Assembly: GCA_029449235.1 (NCBI GenBank)
Contig: JANATG010000017.1
Span: 698,001 to 762,000 of the forward strand
Source of the DNA: Linnemannia schmuckeri
Taxonomy: Eukaryota; Mortierellomycota; Mortierellomycetes; Mortierellales; Mortierellaceae
Direction: 5' to 3'
Length of the DNA: 64,000 bases
The translations under genes were made by a program, and so were the position numbers. A model generated the notes under the pieces. That model searched no databases, had not been told where the DNA came from, and saw nothing but the letters and a program-made list of their open reading frames with translations. Below, in pieces: positions 24,251 through 36,975 of the stretch. Position 1 is the stretch's first letter. Each line of letters opens with the position of its first letter.

Positions 24251-25661
24251 CTATGAAGATGAAGAAGTTGCTCCTGCAGGAGTGGTCGAGCCTGGGCTTG
24301 TCAGCGAGGACAAGGAGCCATTCGAGGCCGATGTCGATATGCAAGCCGTCTCAGTGGTTGTTGTTGTGATTGTCGTGGTAGTGGTACTGTTTACTTTGGT
24401 AGACTTGACAAGCTCCTCAGAAACAGCAACAAACAACGCATTGGTGTCGCCGCTTCGGATCTTGCCCTCCAATTCCACAATCTCCTGGTCATGTCTCCTC
24501 TTGATCTGCGAAAGCGCCATGGTCTCGACAATCGACAGTAAAAAGTACGAGATCATGATGAACAGGATCGTGTTCCAGATCAATCCGACAAGACTAGTCG
24601 AGTTCTCCAGTTCGTCATCCGACACCTGTCCTCCTGCTCCTGAAAGGGCTCCCTTTTGAGAATTGATCCCGTCGGCAAGGTACCCATGAAGGAAAGGTAC
24701 CTGACGCTCCAGCCAGCTCATGGACACAGCCAGTGTGTCTGCAGAGAACATAAGAATAACAAACACGGCCTATATAATGCGAAGATTTGACATTCTACAT
24801 TAGCGAAAAATGCAACCGACGAAATAAAGTTGGATGTTGAGCAAAAGTCGATTTGTTTGGGGTTGTGTTATATTACCTGAATGGACGATTTGACAACAGC
24901 CTTGCCCAAGAACGTGGCGCCAAAGAAGGTCGAGAATGGAATCAAGAAGTGCCCGCAGGTAATTCCTGCAAGGTCAAATAAAGGATTGGGGATCTAGAGA
25001 TGGCAGATGTTGCAATGGTACGCAAATATATAAGTAAAAGTGGCAAGATATTGGGTACTTGTCATCTGCACGAGACAATCTTGACTGTAAGGACTTACAG
25101 AGGCACAAAGGAAGATGCCAAAGAACCCAAGTCGCTTCATGCCCTCGTGGACCATGAGTAAGATTCTCTCCTTGTAAGACACAGAATCTGGCTTCTTCTT
25201 GAGCAGGTCCTCGATTGACGCCAATTCCTCGTTCCTGTTCCCGGAGAGTGCAGCTGTGAAAAGAACAAGGTCGGAATGGTGAGTGATTGTGGGTTTTGTT
25301 CGATTGGAGAAATTCGAGAAAGTGAGTCGATTGAACCTCCGCCGAAATCACGCATCGTTTCGATTTTCATATCCTGCAGTGTGCAAAACTCTTCGGCTTT
25401 CAATTTTACCATGGGCAAAATAGGTCGAGGGAGTCGTATTTTACCTGCTCGCGCAACAAAGTATGGAGGCAGTTCGCCAAAGGCAGTACCCATGCCCCAG
25501 AAGAAACTCTCCAAAGCAACAGCGCCAAAGATAAGGGTCAAGGTCAGCGGCACGGGCTCGTCAGGGGCTTGACAAATGAACCTGCAGACATTGGAGAAGA
25601 ATGGAGGAGAAGATCAAGGCGTGCAGTGAATGATAGTCAGACAGGTGGACAACAACAACAA

Positions 25662-25697
<36 letters not shown>

Positions 25698-27551
25698 TTT
25701 GGTAAGTGCATGTGTTCATGTGAATATCACTCTCTTTAACCCTCCTCACATCATATCATCCGTGTGCAATGAAAATGGTTCATAAATCTTGTCTGTCGGA
25801 CATGAGCAAAGGGCATATATGAGGTTACCGATGATCACCCCTAACATCGAACTGGGTGTTGCCGCACTTGTAGGCCGTGAGTGTGACGTTGGCGATATGG
25901 GGTCCGAGGAACAGCACAAAGGAGTGCAGTCCGCACCCGAGGCCGATGGAAGATGCGACTCCCAACAGAATCCAGTACCCGTACCAGATAAGTCCCGATT
26001 CGGCATGCTTGAGGAGCTATATGGTGGCGAGTACATACCAAAACAAGAACGGCTGTCGTTAGATTTTTTTTTTCTTTTTCAGACAATTGAGAAATTAAGA
26101 GTTTTTGGGTGGCATCCTTTTTCGTTCAACCACACGCAAAGCGAGTTCTAAAAATACGAGAAAAAACGGAATAGCAACGAGGAGGGGAGGGAGGGACGTA
26201 CCGGTTGATGAGCTCCGTCGGTTTGGTAAACAAGGTAGACAGCCGCGGTAAGGAGAGGCAGCACGATGAGGAGATACTGTTGAGACACGATCCAGAGGAC
26301 AACCATGCGGAACTCGTGCAGGAGATAGAGGAAAAAGTATGAGAGGACGGTCAGCGGGGAGGTGTAGACCGATATCTCCTGTCTTTCGGTCTCGAGTGCA
26401 ATTCTTCGCCGGTTAATGAAGTCTATGAATCCCCGGACCGATGTAAGAATAAAAGGGGAAGGATTGCAGACGGGTTCATGATGACGAGGAAGAGGAGGGG
26501 CGGGATAGTCGGGCGGATTGGTGTAGGTGAAAGGGAAGTGAGTGTGAGAGAGCAAGAGCAAGCGTGAAGGAGAGGGAGAAGGAATAAACAGGGAGCGGAC
26601 GATCAGAGGAAGAAGAGGAGGAAGAGAGGGAGGGGGAGAAAGTTGGAAAAAGTGGAAGAAGACGATGAGTTCAGAATAGGAAAAAGTGAACAACGATAAA
26701 AAAAGAGGACAGGAGTTGTGCGTTAGGTCGAATTGACGTTTCAAACAATAGACAGCCAGTGTAAGACCGGAACATCAATAACTGTCGTTTTGTCGTCTTC
26801 TTGTTGCTGTCGCCTATAATTGTTAAGGTACTAATGGGCCATTGGATGTACCTGAAAAGTGGGCAGAGAAGCTGTTGGATCGCGAGGGCATCCTTGAGCG
26901 CAACGGATGGGCCTTCTTTCCCGAGTTTTTGAAGTCGCCGATTGAGTTCTTTTCTTTGTTGTAGGAATTGTCGTCGTCCCGGTCTGTGCTGGTAGGTGCT
27001 CGTGAATGCTGTTGTTGAGAGGAGATATGGATGGTTGTGTTGCTGATCTTGTGAACGGCAGTTGCTCCTGTTGATTGTTCAGACAAGGTTACCCCAACAG
27101 TTACTCCTGATGCTCCTCCTGTTGTTCCGATCACGGTCGTAATAGTTCCGCCTGTGCCTGTGGCGGATGATTTTGCGGCACGATCGAGGTTCTTGAGACG
27201 CTTTTTGAGAGCGGACTTGGAGCCGGTGGTGAGTTGGCCACGTTGACGGAGGAGGTCCCGCAGCTGTGGTAATGAATAATTGCTCCAGGGGTAAGTCTGG
27301 TGGGCAAAGGGTCCAGTTGAGGATGCGTTCGATCCCGAGTCCGAGTCGTTATCCGAGTCGTTGTCGAGCCCATGTCCCTGGCTTGCCGTGCTATTATCAC
27401 AAAGGATGAAGAGGACGGTTAGAATGGTTGTTGTCGCTGTTTCTTGGTCTTTTTGATACAAATGTAAGGAAAGGGTCAAGAGAAGGGATGAAAGGAATAG
27501 TTACTTTTGGACAAGGTGGTTGAACATGTTCGTGTTCTGATAAGAGGCCAT
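24251..27551 (-). CDS. VMP1: VMP1-like ER membrane protein (DedA/VTT superfamily) with N-terminal SAP-like motif
   Basis: VMP1 is an ER scramblase needed for autophagosome formation and for organelle contact sites. Exons are 27505-27551, 26852-27390, 26202-26422, 25829-26016, 25445-25581, 25099-25253, 24877-24993 and 24251-24769, giving 640 residues. The VMP1 core begins near RRRIALETERQEISVYTSP and has SSIGLGCGLHSFVLFLGPHI, WGMGTAFGELPPYFVARA, KRLGFFGIFLCASIPNPLFD and LAGITCGHFLIPFSTFFGA, all landmark VTT-domain motifs. Before it, residues about 50-95 contain YSLPQLRDLLRQRG followed by TGSKSALKKRLKNLD, which has the pattern of a SAP motif, then a Thr/Ser-rich linker. Human VMP1 is 406 residues with no such motif. 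The C terminus is a Ser/Thr tail. Confidence 0.93.
25663..25694 (+). repeat. A32 tract in VMP1-like intron
   Basis: Thirty-two A on the plus strand, preceded by an AAC repeat. On the coding (minus) strand it reads as a T run inside the intron between exons 4 and 5 of the VMP1-like gene. Confidence 0.85.
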
Positions 27552-28566
27552 TGTAAGCAGCAGCGGGTTTCTTGTTGTCAGTGTCGTTATCCTCCTGTGT
27601 ATGCACTTGCTCTACTCTGCTCTGCTATGTTTTGTCGCTTTGCTGCTGAAAGTTGTCGTTTCTTCGGTGTATGAGGTTAATTTGAATTTCAAGTGCTGCG
27701 ATGATGTCGAACGATTGAATGAGACAGAGAATGAGTGAGAAGGAACCAAATGAATGAATAGCTGCAAGACGAGGTGTGCGAGGAGCGAGGAAGAAGAAAG
27801 GGAGGAGGGAAGGAGAGAGAGACGAGGAAGGAAGAAGTAAAGAAGGACCAGGGGAGAAGAAAGTAAGAAAGAAAGAGAAGAAGTAGGGTGAATGAAAACA
27901 GCCTTGTCTTTTCTTGTCTCTACGGATGTAGCAGGAGGAGCGAGTGGTGTGTAGTGTGTAGTGATTAGATTAGATGAAAGATGAAGAGAAAAGGAAAAGG
28001 AAAAGGAGAAGAAAAGGAAATTGCGGGTGGGGAGGAAGGGAGGAAGAAAGGAAGGGAGGAAGGGAGGAAGGAAAGAGGAAAGACGGATAGAGAAGAAGAC
28101 GATGAAGATGACCGAGAAAGAAAAAATAGGAAAAACAGGAACGAAGGACGGAGGGGGAACAGAAACAAAGTAAAGAAGGGTATAAAACGCCCTGTTCAAT
28201 TGAATGAAACAAGTTATCCTTCATTGATTGTATGATCAATAATAACATTCTCTGAATGCCCTTCCTTTCATAGGGGTACAACATATACAGTGGCGCCATA
28301 CACAGCACTGTTACTGTATCATCATATGTCTCGCCATACATGTCAATAACTTGGACTTGCCGCTCTTTCTTCTTCTTCTTATCTTCTTTTCTTCTTTATC
28401 TTTTTATTATTCTCTCCGTTTTTGTCTGCCTGCCTGTATGTAGCCTCGCCTGACGAGATTTGCCAATGCATGCAAGTAACAAGCAAAGACAAAAAAAAAA
28501 AAAAAAAAAAAAAAAAAGTGGTAACAATACACAACTCGCTAGCTAGTAATGGGAGAAAGACACCCA
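27552..28566. other. Spacer between VMP1-like gene and PDK1 gene
   Basis: About 1 kb. Bases 27700-28160 are very purine-rich on the plus strand, with GGAAGGGA-type repeats at about 28020-28080, i.e. a CT-rich leader for the VMP1-like gene on the minus strand. An A27 tract sits at 28491-28517 just past the PDK1 stop. A TATAAAA word at about 28180 faces the plus strand, where no gene follows. Confidence 0.45.
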
Positions 28567-31500
28567 TCAATCCGCTGCTGAAACCACCGAAGCTGTATTC
28601 GAGCCAGTTGTATCTGCGCCTCCCTTAACACCACCTCCACCACCTCCACCACCAACACTTCCTTCGCCAAACCACCCCTCCATCGCACGCTCAAGGATCC
28701 TGACCCACGTCTTCGCATCGCCCTCCTGATTCGACTCCTCAAAGTAGTAGCTCTTCTTCGTCGTATGAATAAAGAAACACTTCTTCCCCTTCAACTCCGA
28801 AACAACAGACGCTGTAAACAGAATCTCACCCCGCAGCTTCGCCTGCTTCTTTGACGCCTTGATCATACCCATCCGCGACAACGTCGTCGTCGACGACGAC
28901 GGAGCTGGCGATCCCATCATCACTGACGACGATGACGACGAAGACATCTTACTACCTTGCAACACCGTAGTCGTACCTCCACTACCACTTGCCCCGCCAC
29001 TGCTGCTCATTGTCACACTGCTATCATTGTTGCTGTTGATGGTAGTGGTGCCATTGTTGATGCCATTGTCGCCACCGTGGTGCTCATCCTCAAATCCTGA
29101 TCCAGAGACAGGCTTCTCTGCATCAATCTTGTTCTGCCCGTGGCCCTGCAGTGGCGCCTGGTGTCGTGGGTGCGGGTGAGGGTGTGAATGCGAGTGCGCA
29201 GGACCGTGCTGGTGCTGATGTGTTTCGTCCTCAATGCTAGCCCTTGGTGACCGGCCAAACAATCCCTGAGGTCGATCTACCACCACTCCCTGCTCATCTT
29301 CCTCCGATAAAACCCCTTCCGCTCCAAGAGGCGAGGTATGCTCACTCCGATGCTGTGCTCCACCGCGATGAGGATGGCTACCATTGCGCGTCAGCAAGAA
29401 TCCGCTTCCACTCGTAATCCCATCCAACCCACCCGTGTTTCTCCTAGGGTGTGGGTTAGGATGTGGGTGCATTGGCTGGTGGACTGCATTCAAATGTTGT
29501 TGGTGCTGGTGATGTGTCTGTAAATCCTGCGAGGTCGGTGGTGGAGGTGGGAGATCCAGGCTCATCCTTTCAATGGCTTGGCGGAGGGATGGCTTCGTTG
29601 ACAGAGACGTTTCTGCTCCTGTTTCCTGTTGGTGAATGTGCGACGGATCTAATTGGTCCCATTGAAGAAGCATCTGCTGCTGCTGCCAGCTGCTGAACGC
29701 CTCGTTGGTGTTGCTGTTGAACAGCTGCGAAAAGTAGTGATTCGAGTCGTCAAAGTACAACAGGCGCGGAAAGTCCGTAAGAACCAGGATGCAGGATCTC
29801 GAAAAGAGGCCCTTGCGCTTCAGGATCGGGGTCTGATGAAGCACTAGCTCAGTCGGTAACAAAAAGCTTTGCCAAGGAGAAAGCTCCGCTTGAAGTTCCA
29901 GCTGGGCACGTCTCGAATAAGCCGACATCTCGTTGGCTGTGACAGCGAGTGAAACACTCGAGTTCTCCCTAGACATGCCTCCAGATTTCCGAGGACTGCC
30001 TTCGCGTCGGACGCCGCCCACTAAACGTTCCACTTGATCTTGTCGGGCCTGAAGACGTTTCTGGGAGGTCTCTGCAGTCTCGTTGCCGGCTTTGGTCTTC
30101 TTGCTCAATAGCTTTTTGCCGGACGAATGTCTCGATCCAGAGAAAAGCGCCACAAACGCATTTCGACTGCCGCTCTTGGTTTTGACATGTCCATTCGAGG
30201 TCGATGACCCGGCAGCAGCCGAGGCGGAAGTCGACTTTGGCAGGGCGGCCCCGAGCGCTGGGAGTGGAGGGGCGCGAGAAGGGCTTAATCCTCCTTTGGA
30301 TGCCAATGCTTCACCTCCTGCTGTTGCTGTCGACGGCAATGTGTTGGGACTCAGGTGTGTGGTTGTCGTCGAATCGTCAGTTGTTGGCAAAACGGGCAGG
30401 CTTTGAGAGGTTGGGGTGGCCTCGACCGAACCAGAAGGCCCATGAACGCCAGCGTTCACGATCTGTGCTCCGTCGCTCTCATCTGTTTCATGACCTCCAT
30501 GACCGTTCATACTGTTCCTGCCACTGTTATTGACGCTGCTTCCGCTGTCGCCCAGTTCCCGAAAGGGGTCGACCACCATGAGCGTTTCCCCTGTCCTGTT
30601 CATGCTCCATAGACAGGCATCATGGTCACTTCGAAGTGCCTCAGTGTTGTGGGTAGGTGTAGGAGGTAGATAAGGCATGAGTTTAGGGGCAGGCTGATTC
30701 CAGAGCTCTGACCATTCGACGCCCTCAAAAAAGGGATGTTGCTTGAGTTGGTCAATCGTATTGTTGGCTCCCAATCGTTCGTTTGGGTCATGGACAAGCA
30801 GGCGAGAGACGAGATCCATAGCCGTCTTGGGAAATCCTGCTGGGAAAGTATACTCGAGTCTGACAATCTTTTGGAACGTCTGATATTCGTTCGAACCCTT
30901 GAATGGAGGTCGTCCCGCTAGCAACTGGTAGATGATGCATCCAAGCGCCCAAAGATCAGAGCTGTAGTTTGTGGGAGCAATTGAATACGAAATGAGAGCC
31001 GATTTAGTGACAACACCAGATGCACGAAGAAAATGAGGTTATTTTTGCGACATTATTTGACATCAAGAAAGCCATCATTTAACATGACATGAACGTACCT
31101 CTTGCAAGCCGCCTTCTCTGTAAGCAGTTCTGGAGAAACATATTCGGCGGTACCGACAAAGGAGTTGGCTCGATCCGACTCTATGCCGTCTTCAGATGGC
31201 TCTAACATCTTGGCTGTCCCGAAATCCGTCAACTTGACATACATCCGGTGATCCAGAAGAATACTATATCAAATATCGCAATGAAAAAGGAATGACAACT
31301 GATGTGAGTGGCAATGCTTCATAAGAGACGATCGTTTCTCATTTAGAACAAACACACTTTCATTGGCTGATTAGTTCTTACTTTTCAGGCTTGAGATCGC
31401 GATGAATAACTCCCTGGCTATGGACGTACTCAACGGCAGTCAAGATCTGTGCCACATAAAATCGCGTGCAGTTCTCGTCAAAGGAACCAAGCTGGTAATG

Positions 31501-33684
31501 TCGCAAAATAAAATATAAAAAAAAAAAAAAGAGCAAGGATGTGAATGTGTGAGCGACACTAACACTGACACTCTCAAGGCAGCATTGTAACATCGCTTTC
31601 TATGCTGGACAATGCAGCATCCCGTACCTTCTTGATGTAGGTCAACAACTCTCCATTTTGGCACAATTCGAGCACATAGTCTACAAATAATAAAGGCATT
31701 TGATTAGCAGAACAGTATCAATGCGGCAACGTGGGCAAAAATGATAAATTAATCCAGGAGAAAGGGCAGCCGACCATGACAATAAAGGAGAGAGAGCAAG
31801 CACATCCAGCTGCTCTCTCCTTGGAGACTCCATTGTCTCCGTGCGTCCCTTTTTTCAGCATTGCCCTTGTGGTTCTTGTGGTTCTTTGCTGTTGGCTGTT
31901 GCGGTTGTTGCTGTTGTCTTTTGAACACTCGCGTAATCCTGATTAACCGTTGGAGGTATCTCGACACACTTTGTTGATATGTGCAGAGATCCTATTGTCT
32001 CTCATAATGCTCAAGGGCCAAGACTTTTTTTTTGGCCACGAAGAAAACATTCACACTCTGCTCTCCTCAGGGCTCATTTTTCTTGCCTCGTCTTATTCCA
32101 AAGAAAAAACCAAAGCGCTCCCTCTGCTGTTATCGTTTGCCGTGGCTCTCGTTCCATGCCATTCCATGGTACATCTTCCTAATTGTAGCTGCCCGATTCT
32201 CTCCCTCCTTCCCTTCTCCTCCTTCCCTCCCCTACCTAGCTTCACCTCACCTCAGATATCAACCATCCAATTGATTTTCTTTGCGGGCACTTACATAAAC
32301 TGGAGCTGTCCTGAAAGGTTGAGTACAGCTTCACGACTCCTGGATGATCCAGCTTGTAGAGAGTGTTCTTTTCGATGTTGACGTATTTGACCTTCTTTTC
32401 ACGGATGATGTGTCGCTTGTCAAGAACTTTAATGGCGTAATCGCGCCTGTTTGAAAGGTCGACCGCTGCTACGACCTATTTGGCATTAACAAAAAAAAAA
32501 AAAAAAAAAAAAGAGTCGAAATGAAAAGGGTCAGAAGTCGATGCTAACAAGGGAGCGTAATATCGAGGGTATGGTTGTGTGGCAAAAATGCTCTGATCGA
32601 TCCAGCGTTTTCACATCCTTCCCTCCCTCTTGGTGTCAAGTACGGTCAAGAGGCCTGACTGGCTTTGCTCACGCTACTGTTAGTCCAATATCATCATCCT
32701 GTTCATCATTTGTGTTACTGTCATCGCCGTCGTTGCTGTCCTGTTTTCACTCATCCTAACTCATTGTTTTCGCCTAACAGACAGGTGAACTATCTGTTAA
32801 GAATTGTGGGTGGCATCCTTTTTTTTTGTGATTGTTCTCCTGCTCTTTTGCCTCTCTTTTTCAATCGCCATCCCTTGGCGGTTGATGGATGACTCTTTTT
32901 TGTGTTTGGCATTGCGAGTTGGGCATCAAAGAAATATAAACAAAATAAAAAAACCAGCTGGCAGGGTCCTCTGTCCGTTGTAGATATTATTGTTAATGGT
33001 TCCTCTGGCATAGTTTGGAATATAGCCGACGGACTCTTTGTTATTACCGTCCAACATAAACCATTGATGGCGAGTGAATTAAAAACAAACACTCAAAAGG
33101 GGCAGAAAGAAAAGGAGAAGAAAGGGAGGTTTGTCGTTTTTTTTTTTTTTTTTTTTTTTTTTACGTACCGTGGAATAGGATCCTTCGCCGAGGGTTCTTC
33201 CCAGTCTGTAGTCCGCAAGAGTGCGTTTGCGGACGGGGACAGCAGAAACAGCGGCGGCGGTGGGTGCGTCTACTCCGTTCGAAGGGGCTGTTGTTGTTAT
33301 TGTTGTTGTTGTCGCTGCTGTTGCCTGAGAAGAGAGCGGAAGAGTGTTGTTGTTATTATTGCTATTGTTTTCATCTGTAGCAGTTGTTGCGGTTGCGCTT
33401 GAAGCAGCGGATGGCACGGGTGGGTCAGAAGTAGAGGTAGTGTCCATGGTTGTGGAGGTGGTATGTGGCTGGGCAGGCTGGGGAATCGGGGTTGATGGAG
33501 TAGTGGTACTAGTAGTTGTTGTTATAGTAGGAGTAGTTGTCGTGATGGCTGAGGCGGAAGGAGGAGTGGGAGTGGGAGTAGGGTTGAGGATGGGTGGCGA
33601 AGGGGACGAGTCTGGTGGGGTGGAAGGATGAGGATGAGACTCGGCAGGATCGGCGGAGGAGGGAGAGAAGGAAACGTCGACCAT
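28567..33684 (-). CDS. PKH1: PDK1/Pkh-type protein kinase with C-terminal PH domain
   Basis: Serine/threonine kinase that phosphorylates the activation loop of AGC kinases (Ypk, Sch9, PKC). Exons are 33169-33684, 32295-32475, 31628-31680, 31382-31491, 31099-31263 and 28567-30961, giving 1139 residues. Kinase landmarks: GRTLGEGSYSTVVAAVD loop at about 165, catalytic YAIKVLDKRHIIREKKV (also the PIF pocket), IHRDLKPEN, DFGTAK, and the activation segment ANSFVGTAEYVSPELL, which is that of PDK1. The kinase domain ends near HPFFEGVEW (about 455). A disordered linker of some 550 residues follows, then a PDK1-type PH domain near the end (LRGEILFTASVVSELKGKK, KSYYFEES). Unlike human PDK1 (556 residues) the linker is very long. 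The frame stays open upstream of the chosen start through pyrimidine-rich leader, so a longer N terminus is possible. PH domain suggests phosphoinositide or sphingolipid-linked membrane recruitment. Confidence 0.93.
33137..33162 (+). repeat. T26 tract in PDK1 intron 1
   Basis: Poly-T on the plus strand (poly-A on the coding strand) a few bases past the donor of PDK1 intron 1. Another A22 tract (32491-32512) sits near the acceptor of the same intron. Confidence 0.8.
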
Positions 33685-34318
33685 GTGGCAGGAAAATATT
33701 AGAAAGGGAAGGAAGAAGTCGATGTGAGACAAGAATACTAAGAAAGAAGAACGATGAAGGAAGGGTAGAAAGAATGCATGTGCGTGTGTGTGTCTGTGTC
33801 TGTGTTCGAGATGAGAAAGAAGTCGGAGGGAGGTGAGGGAGAAGAGAGGAAGAAGACGAAGAAGGAGATGGGAAAGGGATGTGAACGGAGAGGGATGGGA
33901 GTACGAGAGAGTAAGAGAATAAGAGAAAATAGAAAAACGAGAGAAGGAAGGACAAAATAGAGAAAGATAATGTGTGTGAGAAAGTGAGAAAGACAGAATG
34001 AGAGAAACAAAAATAGAGCAAACGTATGGAAGAGAGCAAAGGTTGGTGGCAAGAGTCATGTGATATCTAATCCTGCTCTGGGACAAACCAGCCTAGACGA
34101 ATACTTGTCGCCAACCAACAACAACAACAGCAACATAACCTACACATAAACGCAACTCTAGTTTTTATTTGTCGTGACAAAAGTGTAAAAAAAAATATAA
34201 AAAGGAAAATGAAATATTGCCGCTGTTGTTGTCGTCGTACTCGCCAAAGTGAAAAAGATAGTAGATCAAGTGGTTGCATTGATTGATAAATGTTGCCAAA
34301 GTAGAATCGTGGAAGATT
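33685..34318. other. Upstream region of PDK1 gene
   Basis: Bases 33690-34050 are strongly purine-rich on the plus strand, so CT-rich on the PDK1 coding strand, matching a fungal leader/promoter. Open frames here on both strands are products of that composition. Nothing else was recognised. Confidence 0.45.
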
Positions 34319-35723
34319 TCAACAAAAACCCACACATCGGAACCCGCCTTGATCCACTCGCAAGCTTGAGACGTCAAGGTTGTGTTGATGATAAGAGAAC
34401 ACACTGCCTTTGGTGCTCGACTCTTTAGTTACTTGAAGATGTGAGGAATTCATGTTACCACGAAGACGCTCCGCGATGCCGTTGGCGCTGAAGGAGAAGG
34501 CGGGGGTGGATTTCGGAGTCGCAACAGAAGATCCGTAGACACCCACAGGTGCTACCAAGCGTATCGATTTTATTCACCTCTCAGCGACAAAATACCGAAC
34601 GCTTCAGGAAAACCGACGATACATCAGCATCAAAGCGGTCGGTCATCCAGCCCTCATTGTAATTAAAGACGATATTAGACTTTTTGGATAGAAGATCCAC
34701 AAATTGCAGTCCACTCCCTCATCCCCTGGTCCAGGATTCACAACATTCTAGGAACATCCTACGCATCAACGATATATAACCATCATTTTGCTCTGGTACA
34801 CCAACGTCATCTACTTCGGCAGCCTGGCGCCCTACAAGTAGGCCAGTGACACCACCACGATCATCCTCGGTATCCACTTGCCTGGAATGCACTGAGTGCT
34901 GCTGCCTGCTATGGTATGCTGTGGTATGCTGTCTGCTGTACAGTATCGCTAACACCCTGGCCGGTCACCCGCTTGGCCAAGGACACTTGCCCTATATCTT
35001 CGCCCTACATGTTGGCCCTTTCCAGACCCGCAAGGCCCCGACTTGCCTTGACCGCCATTCACACCGCCATCAATGCGCCTGTTCTGGAGCAGACATCCAG
35101 CCTCATTACAACCGCGCAGACCTTCTCAGCACCAATGGTTCGATACTTTGACGCAGAGATTAATCTGTTTGATCGAGGCTAGATTGTCTATGGCCCTATT
35201 TTCATATCATGCCTATGCACAGACTATCCCGCATTCGACCCAGAGTTCCCCAGGAAGCATGAACCCCAAACATTCTATGACTTCAGATGAACAATATACC
35301 GACAGGAGATATGACAGTATACCGAGCCTAGAGGAAGCGATGCCGTGGCGCCCTATTCATCAGAGAGTCAAACTCTCAGAAGATTAGTGTTCCAGAGACA
35401 CCGAGTGAACGCTGTTCATGAGCTCCTATTGGTTTGCCGGCTCTTACCTCGGGTTACCAGCTCGAAGGAATTCTGCTCGAATCTACCGCATCATGACCTC
35501 AAAGACTTTGTCATCATCACCTGGAGGATCTTCCCACAGGAGGACACTCAATGGAAGTGGTCATTACCCTAGCCGCAGGTCTGAGGGCAGTGCCTACGAG
35601 CCTACGAGATCCTACCTGCTGTTGGGATTGTCCCACACCAGTCCCTCTCACCAATGCATGCACAGCGCGCTCCCAATGCAGTCGCCGCGAAGGGCCAAAC
35701 GCGTTTCCCTGAACCAGCACTGA
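34319..35723. pseudogene. Possible decayed gene of unknown identity
   Basis: This stretch has coding-like base use but no intact gene. On the minus strand 34571-34680 encodes a plausible segment (SNIVFNYNEGWMTDRFDA) and 34440-34558 another (GVYGSSVATPKSTPAFSF). On the plus strand 35000-35180 encodes a helix-rich segment (AINAPVLEQTSSLITTAQ, then MVRYFDAEINLFDRG) stopped by TAG, after which reading continues in the same frame for about 35 codons. None could be joined into one gene and no family was recognised. It may be a rapidly decaying gene or simply ordinary spacer. Confidence 0.25.
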
Positions 35724-36975
35724 CTACGACTTTGCAATTGACCAAGAAATACGAGAAAAAATAGCTACATGGGAGTGGAAAGAATGAGAAGGACGAGAAG
35801 AACTAGCTACATGGGGACAAAAAGGTTTTTTGCATCATGAGAAAACGTCCAACACAAACACAGCAAAAAAAATAAAAAGCTAACGCCCTCCTGCTCTCTG
35901 TCAACACACCCTCTTTATCACTACCCTCTTTGTCGCCTTCACTTTTACCCACTTTGCTCTACGCGCTCATCTATTTGTTGCTGTTTACAGTTCGTCTTTA
36001 CTATGTTTTCTCTTTTGATTCATTGTTCCGGTTGGCAACAAGCATGCAGCAGCTGTACATAACAAACGTGGCGATGGGCTCATTCAGGAGACGCGTTTGC
36101 AGCCTGTCTTTCAATTTACCTCCCTCTCCTCTTTCTCTCTCTCTCTTTCTCTCTCTCTTTCTTGGAAGCTGCAGATCCTAAATCCTAACGCTACTAAATC
36201 TATTCCTCTCGTTCCATCCTTAAAAAGCCACGGGACAGGAAAACCCTCTCGGCAACCGATCAGGGGAGACGAAATGTATAGCATTAGCGATGACAACCAT
36301 GGCCAGAGACATCATACGCATGGGGTTTAATGCTCGATTGCTGCAGGTTTTCACACGTATTGTCAAGATAACGATTCTATAGAGGTTGCGTCTGTGTTGT
36401 TTGTTTTTGTTTGTTTTTAAAGCAGACCTCATGCCTTCACAATCCTTTTTAACCAAAAGAAAAACGCTATAAAATGTTTTAATGTTTTTACATTTACTCA
36501 CTCCCCATTTATTCCGTTCCTCTCCTCCTTTGCCACTCATTCTCTACAGTGGAAAAGACTGTAGATATTTCAGGTGTCGCAAAGTTGACTTCTGGTTCCT
36601 CTTGCTCGGTCGTAAATTACCCCTTCCAATCTGTCTCGGGATGTATTGTTGAGACAGAAGCAAGCAGTCGTGGATGGGGCTGCCAAAGAGTCGCGCCATA
36701 ACTTCCATGACATCCTTAGCAAAACATTGGAGATTAAGTGCAATAAGTTTGTGCGCCTATGGCACCTCTTACCTTTCCTTTGTTACACCACCCTTCCTCT
36801 CTTTCTTGCACTCATTCCTCATATTCCCTCAAAAGGCATAGTCGCGAGAACAAAAGAAAGGAGCAAAAAGGAGTAGAATATGTATTTAAAACAAGATGTT
36901 TCTAGATGGTAGATATAAAAGAGGCGTATCCATATACGCGCACACTCGTAGGGCACCCCTATTCGCTTCTCTAAT
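35724..36975. other. Spacer upstream of nothing recognised
   Basis: About 1.25 kb of AT-rich sequence with a CTCTCT/TTTCTCTC patch at about 36120-36165. Only short frames occur; no protein, RNA gene or element was recognised. Confidence 0.4.

Noticed and set aside
27612..28341. Phe/Ser/Leu-rich minus-strand frames that resemble signal or membrane peptides
   Set aside because: They come from the CT-rich spacer and GGAA repeats; no start context, conserved motif or splice structure supports them.
33079..34086. Long minus-strand frame upstream of PDK1 suggesting an extra N-terminal domain
   Set aside because: The part before 33684 is pyrimidine-rich leader that reads as Phe/Ser/Leu/His; it has no domain character. 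The start at 33684 was chosen, although a longer form cannot be excluded.
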